Assembly: GCA_012295275.1 (NCBI GenBank)
Contig: CM022671.1
Coordinates: forward strand, 3,523,565-3,587,564
Origin: Chrysomallon squamiferum
Lineage: Eukaryota > Mollusca > Gastropoda > Neomphalida > Peltospiridae
Length of the DNA: 64,000 bases
Direction: 5' to 3'
Position 1 is the first letter of the stretch. Every line of letters starts with the position of its first letter. Below are positions 13,401 through 24,400 of the stretch, one piece after another. The translations under genes and the position numbers were made by a program. The notes under the pieces were generated by a model, which saw only the letters and a list, made by a program, of their open reading frames with translations, ran no database searches and had not been told where the DNA came from.

Positions 13401-16400
13401 ATAAAGTCTCATTTGGATTATTTTAACATTTTTGTCGAATACAATGAATTGACAAAAACCTTGTAGTTTAATACTCTTTATTATTAATTTTGATTTATTT
13501 ATTATTATCTTTTTAATTCTGTTTTCAGCATGATATTCCTGCACATACCATTCTTCCATCACTTCACGAAGTGGATATTTACAGGTTTATAATATTGAAA
13601 AAAAATCTGTTACCTTTATTTTTCACTGATATTTTTCATATTTTTGTGGCCTGTTTTTTTCCTCTTGTCCTTTTATTTTTATTTTTTATTATTATTTTTT
13701 TATCTCATAAAATTAAAAAAAATATAACAGAATATATGTCATCATTTTTAAAAACACAGAAGTTACTTGTTTCAAGTTACTCCAGTTTAAAATGTCATCC
13801 AGTAGACGAGGGACTTTAAATTTTACTAATGTGATATATACAACTGTAGAATTTATTTTCAATGTGTTTGATTTTAAATACTGACTCCTATTTTACTGAT
13901 TTTTTTTATTTTCCAGTGCATTTGAAAGTATCATAAGTCACGTACAGTTACTGTGGGAACTTGTTCTTATAGCAGAAGTAAGATTTGTTTGTTGTACTTA
14001 TATACTTGGTTAAATTCACTGGATTCTCTATCCACTTTTTTTCTATGAGTAGCTGCATTTTTCCCCCTCCTCCTCCTTACTCTGTCTATCCATGTAATTA
14101 AATATGTGTTTGTGTATGTGAAATACACTGACATCCTTCTCACACTATTTAGCTGTGATTTATAATTTTAATTGTGTATATTTATAAATCAAATATTTTA
14201 GGTTAAATTTTAATTTTAATACCTGTTCAATCAATATTTTTGAATGATTAACACAATCATTCTGAGAATTACACCAACTTATTTTTGACTGATATCCCAA
14301 TACTCAATATATTTTTATGTATTTAATCATATTCATTCATCCATCCTTACGTTCATTTGTTCATTTCTTCTTTTTTCAAAAAATTTCAGCCAATTGTTGT
14401 TATGGCAGCATCACCAACAGTAACATCAAATTGTGTTCAAGCATTGATTAAGTATGAATATTTTAAAAAGTTATCTCAGAAATATTTTATGTCATGTTGC
14501 ATGATGTTTATATATTACTGAGTTAGTGATATGAATTATTAGCTATTGTTATTTCATTAAAACTGTATGTTTTAATAGTCAGTATTGTAATAGTTTTAGA
14601 CTCAGTCTGTTTTGTTAAGTGCTAATACTCTGTTTTATTTATGTTGTACTCAATATGTATTGTAATAATTTTTGGACCTAATCTGTTTTGTCAATTATTA
14701 ATAGTCAGTACTGTAATATTTTTAGACTTACGTCTGTTTTCTCAAGCTTTAACAGTATTGTAATAGTTTTTAGACTTAGTCCTAATAGTCTTGTAACCGT
14801 TTTTAGATTGTTTTATTGAGTCCTAATACACAGTGTTTTGAAGGTTTTATACTCAGTATGTATTGAAGTAATTTTGGACTCAGGCAGTTTTGTCAAGTGT
14901 TATAACTCAGATTTGTGAAGTTTAAGTACTTAATCTAAGTAGCAGAATTTAACTTTTCAGCATTTCATATTGTTATTTTTCATTATTTAGTTCTTATATT
15001 TTTAGTACACAGTATCTGTTGTTTTTGTTATGGTTTTGGTTAAATTTTTATTTGTTTATTTATTTATTTATTTTTTTCATTTGTTTATTTATTTATTTAA
15101 TTTTGACTGCTTAGTCTCTTTATTTATATGATTAATAATTATGTTTTGTCACTGTTTTGATGTTGACAGTTTGATAGCTCCGTTGAAGTACTGTTCAGAC
15201 TTCAGGCCTTACTTCACAATTCATGACAGTGAGTTTAAAGAGTACACAACGAAAGTACAAGCTCCGTAAGTGTCAACAAAAAATTGTTTTAAAATATTTT
15301 AATAAATCAAATGTTTTAAATAAAAAAAATTAATTTAATATCCATTCAATTAAGATATTTATTATAATTTCATTGTTGTTGTTCAACACACTGTTTGTAA
15401 ATGGTTCTGCATAGTTTATAAATTTAATATGTTTGTATTCTTTTTGTAACGTAATTGTTTCACATTTTGTTTCTTTACTTTTTAATTATTTATTTTATTA
15501 TTATTTTATTTTAACCTCAATTTCAATAACATTTAATCTTTTATATTGTAACCAAAAAATTCAGTTTGAGAAATGTTCTTAATAATTTTATTTATGTATT
15601 GCAGGCCTTCTATTATTCTTGGAGTCACAAATCCATTCTTTGCAAAGACATTACAACATTGGCCCCACATAATAAGGATAGGAGAGATGGGAGCCATAGG
15701 TAAACATTTTTAAATAATTAAAAACATATAGATACATATTTATTGGAATAATTTATGCACTCACAAGATTGGCTCATGCTGCAATATTTTCCTTTGTCAA
15801 AAAACATGTAACATCTGACAGGTAATATTAAAATATTACAGGTGTGTTAAACAGATTAATTAATTCATTCATTTTATCATCAAATCAAACTATATGGATT
15901 TATCCTTATGATAAAAACATAATTTCATTTTAAATTGTATTCAACAGTCACTGGATAAATATTCATTCAGTCATTTCATAAAATTGATTAAAATTAAATA
16001 TTTTAGTGAATGATATTAGTTTTCAAGTTTTGTAGTATTTGTTTTAATTTTAAATTTATTATTTCAGATATTTTCTTTTGTTCTTAATTTATTCTTTTTA
16101 TTTTCATTTTTGGTTTCTCTTAAGTATGTTTTAAAATATAAGATTCTGTTCTGCATTCATAGTTTTACACATACACACACAAACGTGCACGCATACACAC
16201 ATTCTTGCTTTCTTGCACACACATATATACACACACACATTAAAACACTATTCCTTATCCATTTTCTGCTTGTTACATTCAGCTTTGAATCTAATACTGG
16301 ATTTCTCAAAAATACATTTATTCTCAGAATAGTAAGTTGAGAGTACTTCTTGACTAATGTTGATGCATTTGTTGAGTTCAGGTGCTGATTTCTAACATTT

Positions 16401-19400
16401 GTATAATGCTTTAGCAAACACTTATACAGTTAATTATAGTTAATTATAATTAACTACACATAATCATTATAGTTTTAAATTTTACTTATTCCATGTGCAA
16501 ATCCTGTAAAAATTTACTAATTATCTTTGTGATAATTACTTAACTGATTTTGAGAACTAAACAAAAATGAATTAATATTCATTATGATGTAATTACACTC
16601 ATTTTATTATTATTATTATTAGTTTTATTTATTTATTTATTTATTTATTTATTTTTTTTTTTTTTTTTTGATATGCCAAGTATTTTTTCTACTTTACCCT
16701 TTGCACAGTTTCAGTAAAATCATGAAAGTACTTTCATATTAAAATAGAAAATAAATATAGAAATAGCTGTTACAATTAAATTATTTATTTTGTGTAATTA
16801 TATTTTTAAAACCCAGTTTAATCTTTAATTTATTGTTAGACACAGATGAAAGTTTTTATATCTCAAATTTCAAGCACCTTGTGCTCTATCTTGTAATTTA
16901 TGTTTTATTTATTTATCATCTTGCTATGATTTAAATTATATTTTTCATAAATTTAAATCTGGGGTAACAAAAATCTACATACTGTATTTTTACCCATTCA
17001 TTCCCAAGAGGCTTGATTGATATACATAACATTACCTTGCACTTCAGGAAATTCACCCAAACCTGCAAACAAGTTAAAGAAAGCTAGCTCCCTGAAAACT
17101 CTCGATTCTAAACCAGGTAACTATCTAATCACAACATGGTTAATAATTAATAATTGGGTTAACATAGTTAATAACTGTCATTTTTTTATTATTATTATAT
17201 TTTATTATTATTATTGTTGTTTTTTTGTTGTTGTTTTTTGTTTTGTTTTTTATTTATTTTATTATAGAATTATTATTAATATTATTATTATTTTATTTTA
17301 TTTTATTTTTTATTTTATTTATTTCTTTTTTTTAATGATGTTTTAAAATAAAAAATAAATTATGTTTTTTATTTTTATACAGGTGAAAATATTTTCCATG
17401 ACTGAAATTATAAACTTGTGTTTTTCTGGTTCTTGACTGTTCACTTAAAAAACAAACAACAACAAACAAACAAAAAAATATCAAAAATTTAATTATTACT
17501 CAGAGTTTTTGATGTGTTAGTTTAAAATATTACAAATATGCATTTGAAAATCTTGTTATTAATCTGTAAGAATACTGCTACAGCAGTGGAATCATATCTT
17601 TATTATACATAATGTGTGTTTGACATGTGATAGCTGCTCATTTTCCTATAACATAACATGTATTGAAATATTGTTAAATATTCTTACACTTCATCATAAT
17701 ACAAAATATATAGGTATCTGATAGCTTTTAATATTCATATAAAAATAAAATGTATAGAGTTATTGTTAAATATCATTTCACTTCATCATAGTATATGGTA
17801 TCTGGTAGCTGTTAATATTCATATAAATATAAAATATATAGAGTTATTGTTAAATATCATTACACTTCATCATAATACAAAATATATGGTATCTGATAGC
17901 TGTTAATATTCATATAAAAATAAAATGTATAGAGTTGTTGTTAAATATCATTACAGGAGTGTACACAAGGTTCAAGTCATTTCTGACTAAGGACAAGGGT
18001 ATTTTGAAAAGACTTATTAAGGTACGTCACATTGTAGTCTTCATTATTCAGTAGTACTGGGATAACTTATTAAAACACCTGTTATTAATAATATCACTGT
18101 TTTTCTGTGTAGGGAAAACAATTTAAAGCATTCTTGTTCTGTAAAGTAAAGTTTTATAAACGTTTTATTATTTGAAGAATATAAAGTTCAAAAATAACTT
18201 TTATTATCTGAAGAATATAAAGTGAAGTTTTATAAATAATTTTTATTATTTGAACAATATAAAATGAAATTTTATAAATAATTTTTATTATCTTAATAGT
18301 ATAAAAGTAAAATTTATAAATAATTTCAGGGTGCTCAGACAAAGCGGCCAGTGGAAGCTCAGAATGCCATCTTGAGAAGACATTTTCTAGAACTTACTCA
18401 GAGTTTTATGATTCCACTGGTGAGGACATTTTTTCTTCTTTTTTTTTTTTTACAGCACAATGTAGAAATATTGAAATTTGATTATTACATATTACCATTG
18501 ATTTGGATAATTTTTGTTTTTTTGTAAACTTGTTTATATTTAGCATCAGGTATTTTAACATTTAATGTGTGTGTTATGAAGTTGTTGATGATTTTTTATG
18601 ATTCCACAGTGAAGATTTCTTTTTGTTCTCTATTCGTGACATTGTCAAAATACTGAAATTAAATTATACTGAACACATCCTCTTACTAAATAGTACCAAT
18701 GATATGGATAATTTTTGTTTTATTAAATATTTTCTGATTAGTTGTCAGACATTTTAATATTATTATGCATTTGATATGGTTGTTAATATTGTTGCTAGCC
18801 CAAAGATTTTTAAATTTAATTTATATTGTTTTTTATTTTTTTTATATATCAGGAAAGGTATATGGCAAGTCTAATGCCTCTGCAAAGAAATATATCACCT
18901 CATAAGGTAAGTAAATACAGGAAAACAGAAATATTTAATATTCAGTGTAATTGATTATTTTTTTAAAAGAGTAAAAGAGGAATGAATAGAAATAAAAAGG
19001 GATTATCTTGAAAATTCCATCTTTTCAAATAAAAGAAAACTGTTTGTAAATTTTGTGCAGTATTTATCAAAAATACCAGATGATTTAATCAAAAAGAAAA
19101 ATTGTGATTAATTGATTATCTTGATTCCATCTCTGAGTTATGAAAGAGTACTGACAAAAATTTGTTTTAAAAACCTGCTCTATATGTGTTTATCTGTATC
19201 TATCTATCTAACTATATACATCTATATCTGTCTGTCTGTCTGTCTGTATATAGCATAGCCAATAGAATTATGTATATTTTAATAGGCACCTCCACATTTA
19301 CGACCTTTTGACCCAAATGAGTTTCTGCAGAATATAGAAACATCAGGTCCACAGCTTACATCAGGCACAAAGGGTGACTGGGAGGGGCTGTACAGGTGAG

Positions 19401-20861
19401 ATTAATCAATGTTAGTTTCTGTACATACGTACAAAATGGAAAAAATAGAAAATGGAATGTGTTTATCATCCAGTTTGATAGTTTGATAAATACTGAAATT
19501 AGTATTCTGTATGTATTATTATCTGAAGTAAATTTAAAAAAAAAAAATAGAAAACGAAATATCTGAATTTTGTTTTCAATGATAAAAAATAAATACTAAA
19601 TATATTCTGTATATATTCTCATTATAACCAATTTTTTTATAGCATAACAACAGAATCAACTTGTTTTGAAAAATGAATAAATAAGTAATGTAAAAATTTA
19701 AGATAAAAGAATTTTAATTCAAGATTAAAACCCATATTGATTTCAAAGAAGCTTTTTGTGTAAAATATTCTAGTATATTTTTGTTAAATAAATTAATACA
19801 TGCAGTCATAAAAACTAAAGCTAAAAATTAACAAAAATATGATAATCTAGTTAAAAAAAAAAAATATTTATTTGTTGTTTTGTTTTTCAACAGGAGATTT
19901 TTCCGATCCTCCAACTTTGAGGGTTGGTATAACGAGAGACAGAAAGATGTAAACCAGAAACTTCAGATTCTTCACATGGAGGTCTTATGCAGTGCAGTAA
20001 GTAGACAGCCTCTAGAAACTATAAAAATGGTGAAACTGTTGAAATGCACTGAGGTCTGATTCAAGGAATATCTGAACATCCAGTCTCTTCCTTGACTGTC
20101 ATGTCCTTAAAGGATCAGATTCTGGAATCCTTCTAGTTCTTAAACTGTGTTCAGTATAACAAATATAAAAAAATAGATTTACAGACATATTTCAAGATAC
20201 TTCCAAATTATTTTACGTACATTCTGAACTAAATAGACATGGTTTTCAAATTACTTTGATGCTTTTTGTGTCTGATGCATACAGTTTTAAGTTATGGGTC
20301 TTAATTGTCCTGCATTCTTATTTTTTATTATGCTGTATTACAGTTTAAAAATGTGCAGAGCTTTTTTTTTTAATTTAATTTTTTCAAGCAAATACTCATT
20401 TTCAGATAGTATTCTTTGTTTTTGTTTTTAGAATCTTCTTGAATGGATTCAAAACAGAGAGGAGGTGGAAATTGTTGACTTGATATTACGCCTTCGAGAG
20501 AAGTTGGTGAGTTGATATTTAACACCACGGTAAATGTGTAAAATTTTACATACACTGTTAAATTTTTAAAAATTGTTTTTAAAAAAATCAGAATCTTTTT
20601 AAATTTAAAGTTACAGATATAATCTTGTAATTTTATATATATTAATTACTATTATTATTATTATTATTTTAAATTCTTTATTTAATATTTCACATAATCT
20701 ACTTTAACAAAAGAAAATTTCTAATTCTGTTTATTTTATAGGCGTTTGCATACAACAACCAACTGCTGGTGGCAAAAGACAGCATAGACAAGCTCCAGAG
20801 ACACGTAGACACAATTTCATCAGCCCTGCCTGAAGATTTACAATCAGTTTTAAAAACTTGA
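6684..20861 (+). CDS. DENND6: DENND6/FAM116-type DENN-domain protein, Rab guanine-nucleotide exchange factor (21 exons, complete)
   Basis: Exons: 6684-6836, 7487-7525, 8301-8343, 8609-8718, 9107-9187, 10132-10237, 10705-10784, 11906-11968, 13529-13584, 13917-13977, 14390-14451, 15170-15265, 15605-15699, 17048-17116, 17957-18021, 18330-18419, 18853-18906, 19286-19395, 19894-19996, 20432-20506, 20742-20861. All have GT/AG ends and consistent phase, giving 1731 bases (576 codons plus stop). The start is the first in-frame ATG after an in-frame TAA at 6615. Landmarks by position: [16 protein letters not shown] and [10 protein letters not shown] (N-terminal uDENN), [60 protein letters not shown] and [19 protein letters not shown] (central DENN), [36 protein letters not shown]-type [17 protein letters not shown], and ALPEDLQ near the end. 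The length is close to the roughly 600 residues I recall for human DENND6A. In that family the protein activates Rab14 on recycling endosomes and controls delivery of ADAM proteases and cadherin turnover. No disabling change is seen. Several introns carry tandem repeats at their splice sites (separate entries). Confidence 0.96.
9868..9975 (+). repeat. Degenerate body of a tRNA-derived SINE in DENND6 intron 5
   Basis: Blocks in order: GGACTGTCTATTATTCCA, then CATAACAGTTTTATGTCAAA, then CTGTTTCTGAGAATGTG with TTTATAA and GGGATCAC. They follow the same order as the body of the copies at 33181 and 36800 (GGGCTATT..CATTCCAGCC, ATAACTGGTTTATCAAA, CCTGT..ATGAGAATGTGCATATAA). The tRNA-like head is missing or unrecognisable. 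It is old and diverged. Confidence 0.5.
14570..14930 (+). repeat. Diverged tandem repeat in DENND6 intron 11
   Basis: Phrases such as CAGTATTGTAATAGTTTTAGACT, CTGTTTTGTCAA and ACTCAGTATGTATTG recur four or five times at roughly 80-110 base spacing, with many substitutions and indels. No ORF or mobile-element termini are visible. It is probably an old minisatellite. Confidence 0.5.
16610..16668 (+). repeat. Simple-repeat cluster (ATT)n, (TTTA)n, poly-T in DENND6 intron 13
   Basis: Direct reading shows ATT repeats, then about nine TTTA units, then a run of about 18 T. It is low-complexity sequence with no other content. Confidence 0.8.
17670..17956 (+). repeat. Tandem repeat (about 84-92 bp, three copies) ending at the exon 15 acceptor of DENND6
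   Basis: Units begin with TTGTTAAATAT at 17671, 17763, 17847 and 17938. Each contains CACTTCATCATA, a GGTATCTG[AG]TAGCT block, TTAATATTCATATAAA and ATAGAGTTRTTG. The fourth start runs into the real acceptor: ATCATTACACTTCATC in the repeats becomes ATCATTACAG|GAGTG at the exon. The length variation comes mainly from an eight-base AATACAAA segment absent in one unit. Confidence 0.85.
18145..18329 (+). repeat. Tandem repeat (about 36-43 bp, four to five copies) ending at the exon 16 acceptor of DENND6
   Basis: TTTTATTAT starts near 18163, 18199, 18241 and 18283. Each is followed by a TGAASAATATAAAGT-like block and then TTTTATAAATAATTT. The last partial unit reads TTATAAATAATTTCAG and provides the acceptor of exon 16. 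Copies differ by scattered substitutions. Confidence 0.8.
18404..18790 (+). repeat. About 190-bp tandem duplication covering the 3' end of DENND6 exon 16, its donor and flanking intron
   Basis: TTTTATGATTCCAC occurs at 18404 (exon 16 end, followed by TG|GTGAGG) and again at 18594 (followed by AGTGAAGAT), 190 bases apart. Further blocks correspond in order: ACCATTGATTTGGATAATTT versus ACCAATGATATGGATAATTT, and TAGCATCAGGTATTTTAACA versus TAGTTGTCAGACATTTTAAT. The second copy has lost the consensus donor (CTG|GTGAGG became CAGTGAAGAT), so it looks like an inactive fossil of the exon junction. Confidence 0.85.
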
Positions 20862-20929
20862 TTTTAGTTTGTTTTCACAGATAACTAAAACCGTTTTTAT
20901 CTCTGAATCTCCAAGCATTGTATTTAACA

Positions 20930-21480
20930 AGGCTCTCTGTTGAGTGTCAGAACATTGTTTTATGATGGTCTCTGCTGTGTAAGAACATTGTGTTTTATGA
21001 TCTCACTCCTGAGTGTCAGAACATTGCTTTTAGGCTCTCTGTTGAGTGTCAGAACATTGTTTTATGATGGTCTCTGCTGTGTAAGAACATTGTGTTTTAT
21101 GAGGCTCTCTCCTGAGTGTCAGAACATTGTTTTTAGGCTCTGTCCTGAGTGTCAGAACATTGTTTTTAGGCTCTGTCCTGAGTGTCAGAACATTGTTTTT
21201 AGGCTCTGTCCTGAGTGTCAGAACATTGTTTTTAGGCTCTGTCCTGAGTGTCAGAACATTGTGTTTTATGAGGCTCTCTGCTGTGTCAGAACATTGTGTT
21301 TTATGAGGCTCTGTCCTGAGTGTCAGAACATTGTGTTTTATGAGGCTCTGTCCTGAGTGTCAGAACATTGTGTTTTATGTGACTTTCCATTGAGTTTCGG
21401 CACATTGTGTTTTAAGAGAGTACTGAGTTTCATAACATTTTGTCTGATGAGGCTCTCTGCTGAGTGTCAGAATATTAGAT
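20930..21480 (+). repeat. 33-37 bp minisatellite in the DENND6 3' UTR
   Basis: The core GAGTGTCAGAACATTGT is repeated about 14 times. A run of 33-base units (GGCTCTGTCC + core + TTTTTA) occupies about 21136-21268, flanked by longer units that add GTTTTATGA. A two-unit block beginning CTCTCTGTTGAGTGTCAG occurs twice (near 20932 and 21036), showing higher-order duplication. It starts about 70 bases after the DENND6 stop. The 33-base units keep an ORF open, but the reading frame is incidental because it begins downstream of the stop and shifts at the longer units. Confidence 0.9.
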
Positions 21481-24400
21481 TCAGGATAGTGTTTTTAAAA
21501 TGCTCTAAGGAAGAGTGTCACAGGTTTTTATTTCAGTTAGAATGTCTCAACATTATATTTCCTGTCCTTACTGTCAGACACAATGTCTCTGGTTGAGTGT
21601 CCATGTGTGTGTTTCAGAATGCCACTGTCCCCTGTTTCAGTAATGGTTGCTGGAAACAGTAGTGGTGACATTAAAATAAGTCAATCTATGGGTTAGGCAT
21701 CCATTACTGACAGTGTTTAAAGGCACAGAGGAGATAGCACATATCAGCAATTTTAATCAATGTTTTATGTCAAAGAACAAGTTATAGTTATCTAGACTGC
21801 TGGTTGATATTTTATTACATTTTTAAAAAGCCTTTTAGCACTGATCAACTTCAACATGAGCAGACCAAATGCTGCATTATAATGATCTACTTTCAGCATT
21901 CAAAATGTTGTCAAATAACAATTTCTGATATTAAGCTTTCTGAAAGGCCCCTCTGCTGTGGTATGGACTTTTTGTCATTAGGCTGAGATAATCACCATAC
22001 ATAAGTAACTGTATATATCTTAACAGAAACAACAAGAAATGAAGTTAAATTTGATGCCCTTGCTGAAACACTCTAGCCAAAACACATGTTAATACTTATA
22101 TTTGCTTCTGGTGCTGCTAAAAGCAGGGACTAAACGAATGATATGTTACACTCCTCTCCTGTTTAAATATGTAGAATCCACAGTTTGTGAAGTTCATCAG
22201 AATGTCGTAGATTTAACTTGTGACTGTCTTTCCATAAAACATGTTGAAATTTATCCAAAAAAAAATTGAAATTACATTTTCAGCTCTGTTAAGGAGGCAG
22301 AAACTGCCATGACTTCTTTCTCATTTTGATGATAAAATTTAACACTTCCTACAATTACAAATGGCACCAGGGTATATAAATAATTAATTATGTTGTCTAA
22401 CAGTTGATGGTATCCTCTAGTTCTTAGCAATGTCAGGATAACATGTGCTTCAAGATCCATGACTGAAATATTTGGAACTTTATTACTTTCTGCCACTTTA
22501 TTTACTCCAGAATATTGTACTAAACACTAATGAATATCGCACTATTACAACTGTTATATCCAGAGTCTAATATAAGCAGTTTAGCGACATTAGCTATAGT
22601 TCAGGTGTCTGAAATATTTGGCCAGTCAGAATTGAGAGGACTATTAATATAGGTTATTAGAAGCTGTTTAATTGTGCACAGGGAATAATTTTATTAAAAA
22701 AGATATTGAAAAATTGATATTATTTTCAGATAACTAGTCATATCAGTGTAAACTAAACAAAGAACTGGCTTTAAAGTGTTTTGTTTGAATATGTTTTAGT
22801 ATAGAAAAAGCAAAAATTAAACATAACAGTAAAAAGTGCATTGTTTGAATGTGTTTTTTTTCTTTTTTCTTTTTTTTTCTTTTTTTTTTCCTATGAAAAA
22901 AGAACTGAAAATTAAAATGTTTTTAATTTTTGGTTTATTTAGAAAAAAGTTAATTGTCGGTGATGATTAAATACTAAATAAAATAGTGATTTCTGTTTAA
23001 CATGTATGCATATATATGTTAAATCATGCAAAAATTGTTCAGTGTTGAACTGATTTCAGATATTATGTTAAATGTATAAATGTGAAAAATTTCTGCCAAA
23101 AGATACATTTATATTAATTCAAGGGAGATAATTGGATATGCAGAGGGAACACCCATTTATTTCTGAAGGGAGATAATTAGATAACTTGATTATATTAATA
23201 CAAAGGAGAAAACAGGAACTATTATATGTAAGACTGCTGTATAAAATTTTTAATTCACTCATCTTATTTTTTTAAATTCATTTGATATTTTTCTTTTTTC
23301 CATGACATTCAATTTAAGTGATTACAATTTTACATTAAACAAAAGTTTAAAAAAATCATAGAATTGTTTTAACAGATTATAGCTGACTTTTATTTAAAAA
23401 GTAATAAAATGTATCTCACCATTTTCTTCATTTATTATACATTACCAAATTCTGCAGATTTATCATGTTTCATTGTTTGCAGATAATGTGTGTGTGTGTA
23501 AAAAATTTAGATACTATATCCTTATTTTCATAAATGCATGGAAACATAAACTTGCATCAATGGATGTTGAATTTAAGAACAGCTAAAGTTGTGACTTGAT
23601 GGTAAGTTAATTCAGAAACAGTTGACCTAATACCTTGTTTTTATGCCTGTGAATATTTCCTTCAAATCATCTGTGACCTTAATACTATATTTTGCTTCCC
23701 TATGTGCCACTGTGAATATATTTTTATTATTATATTGTTGTTTTTAATCTGTATGTAAATTGTTTTATAAAGAATTTTAAACTCTATTTTAATACATAAG
23801 AATACTCTGTCAACTTTATTCACTTACATTATGTATAAGATTTCTGTTAAATTGGTTCATTTAAGATGAAGTAGTATGTATTCAAACATCGATACTGAAC
23901 TTTTCAGATTATTTTTTTGTGGTATACCTCTTTTAGTGTACTTAAATTTCTTTATCTTTTTTATTATTATTATTTGTTTGTTTTTTTGGCTTCACACATG
24001 TTTTAATAAAAATATATTAGTTACATGACATTTGAGTGTAAATATAAACAAAACAAAAATAATGGCTAGTGAAATCAGTTCCAGAAATTTGTTTTATATA
24101 AAAATGCATTAAGAATAATAATTTGTTAGATTTGAAATGTGTTGCATTCAAACAGAAATGACAACATTAGAATCATCCATACAAACTCATCATGGACAGA
24201 TTATCATTTAAAAACTGAATCAGAAAGTTTAATTATCTCAGAATTTTAAGTTCTTTAACTTTGAATTTTTTATTTATTCCAGATGGGGTTTTTTTCAGTG
24301 CAAACACACAGAGAATGCAAATGTGCACACCCATTCTGACAGATGCACAAACTCTGAGCTACATTAAAACTGTCATAAATTTACAAGTGACCAACAAATG

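Noticed and set aside
16157-16417. Reading frames across the CA-rich stretch in DENND6 intron 13
   Set aside because: They are caused by (CA)n simple sequence with no conserved motifs.
20940-21596. Open reading frames with a repeated CPECQNIVF-like peptide
   Set aside because: They result from the 33-base minisatellite after the DENND6 stop. There is no ATG-linked conserved protein, and the frame shifts at longer units.
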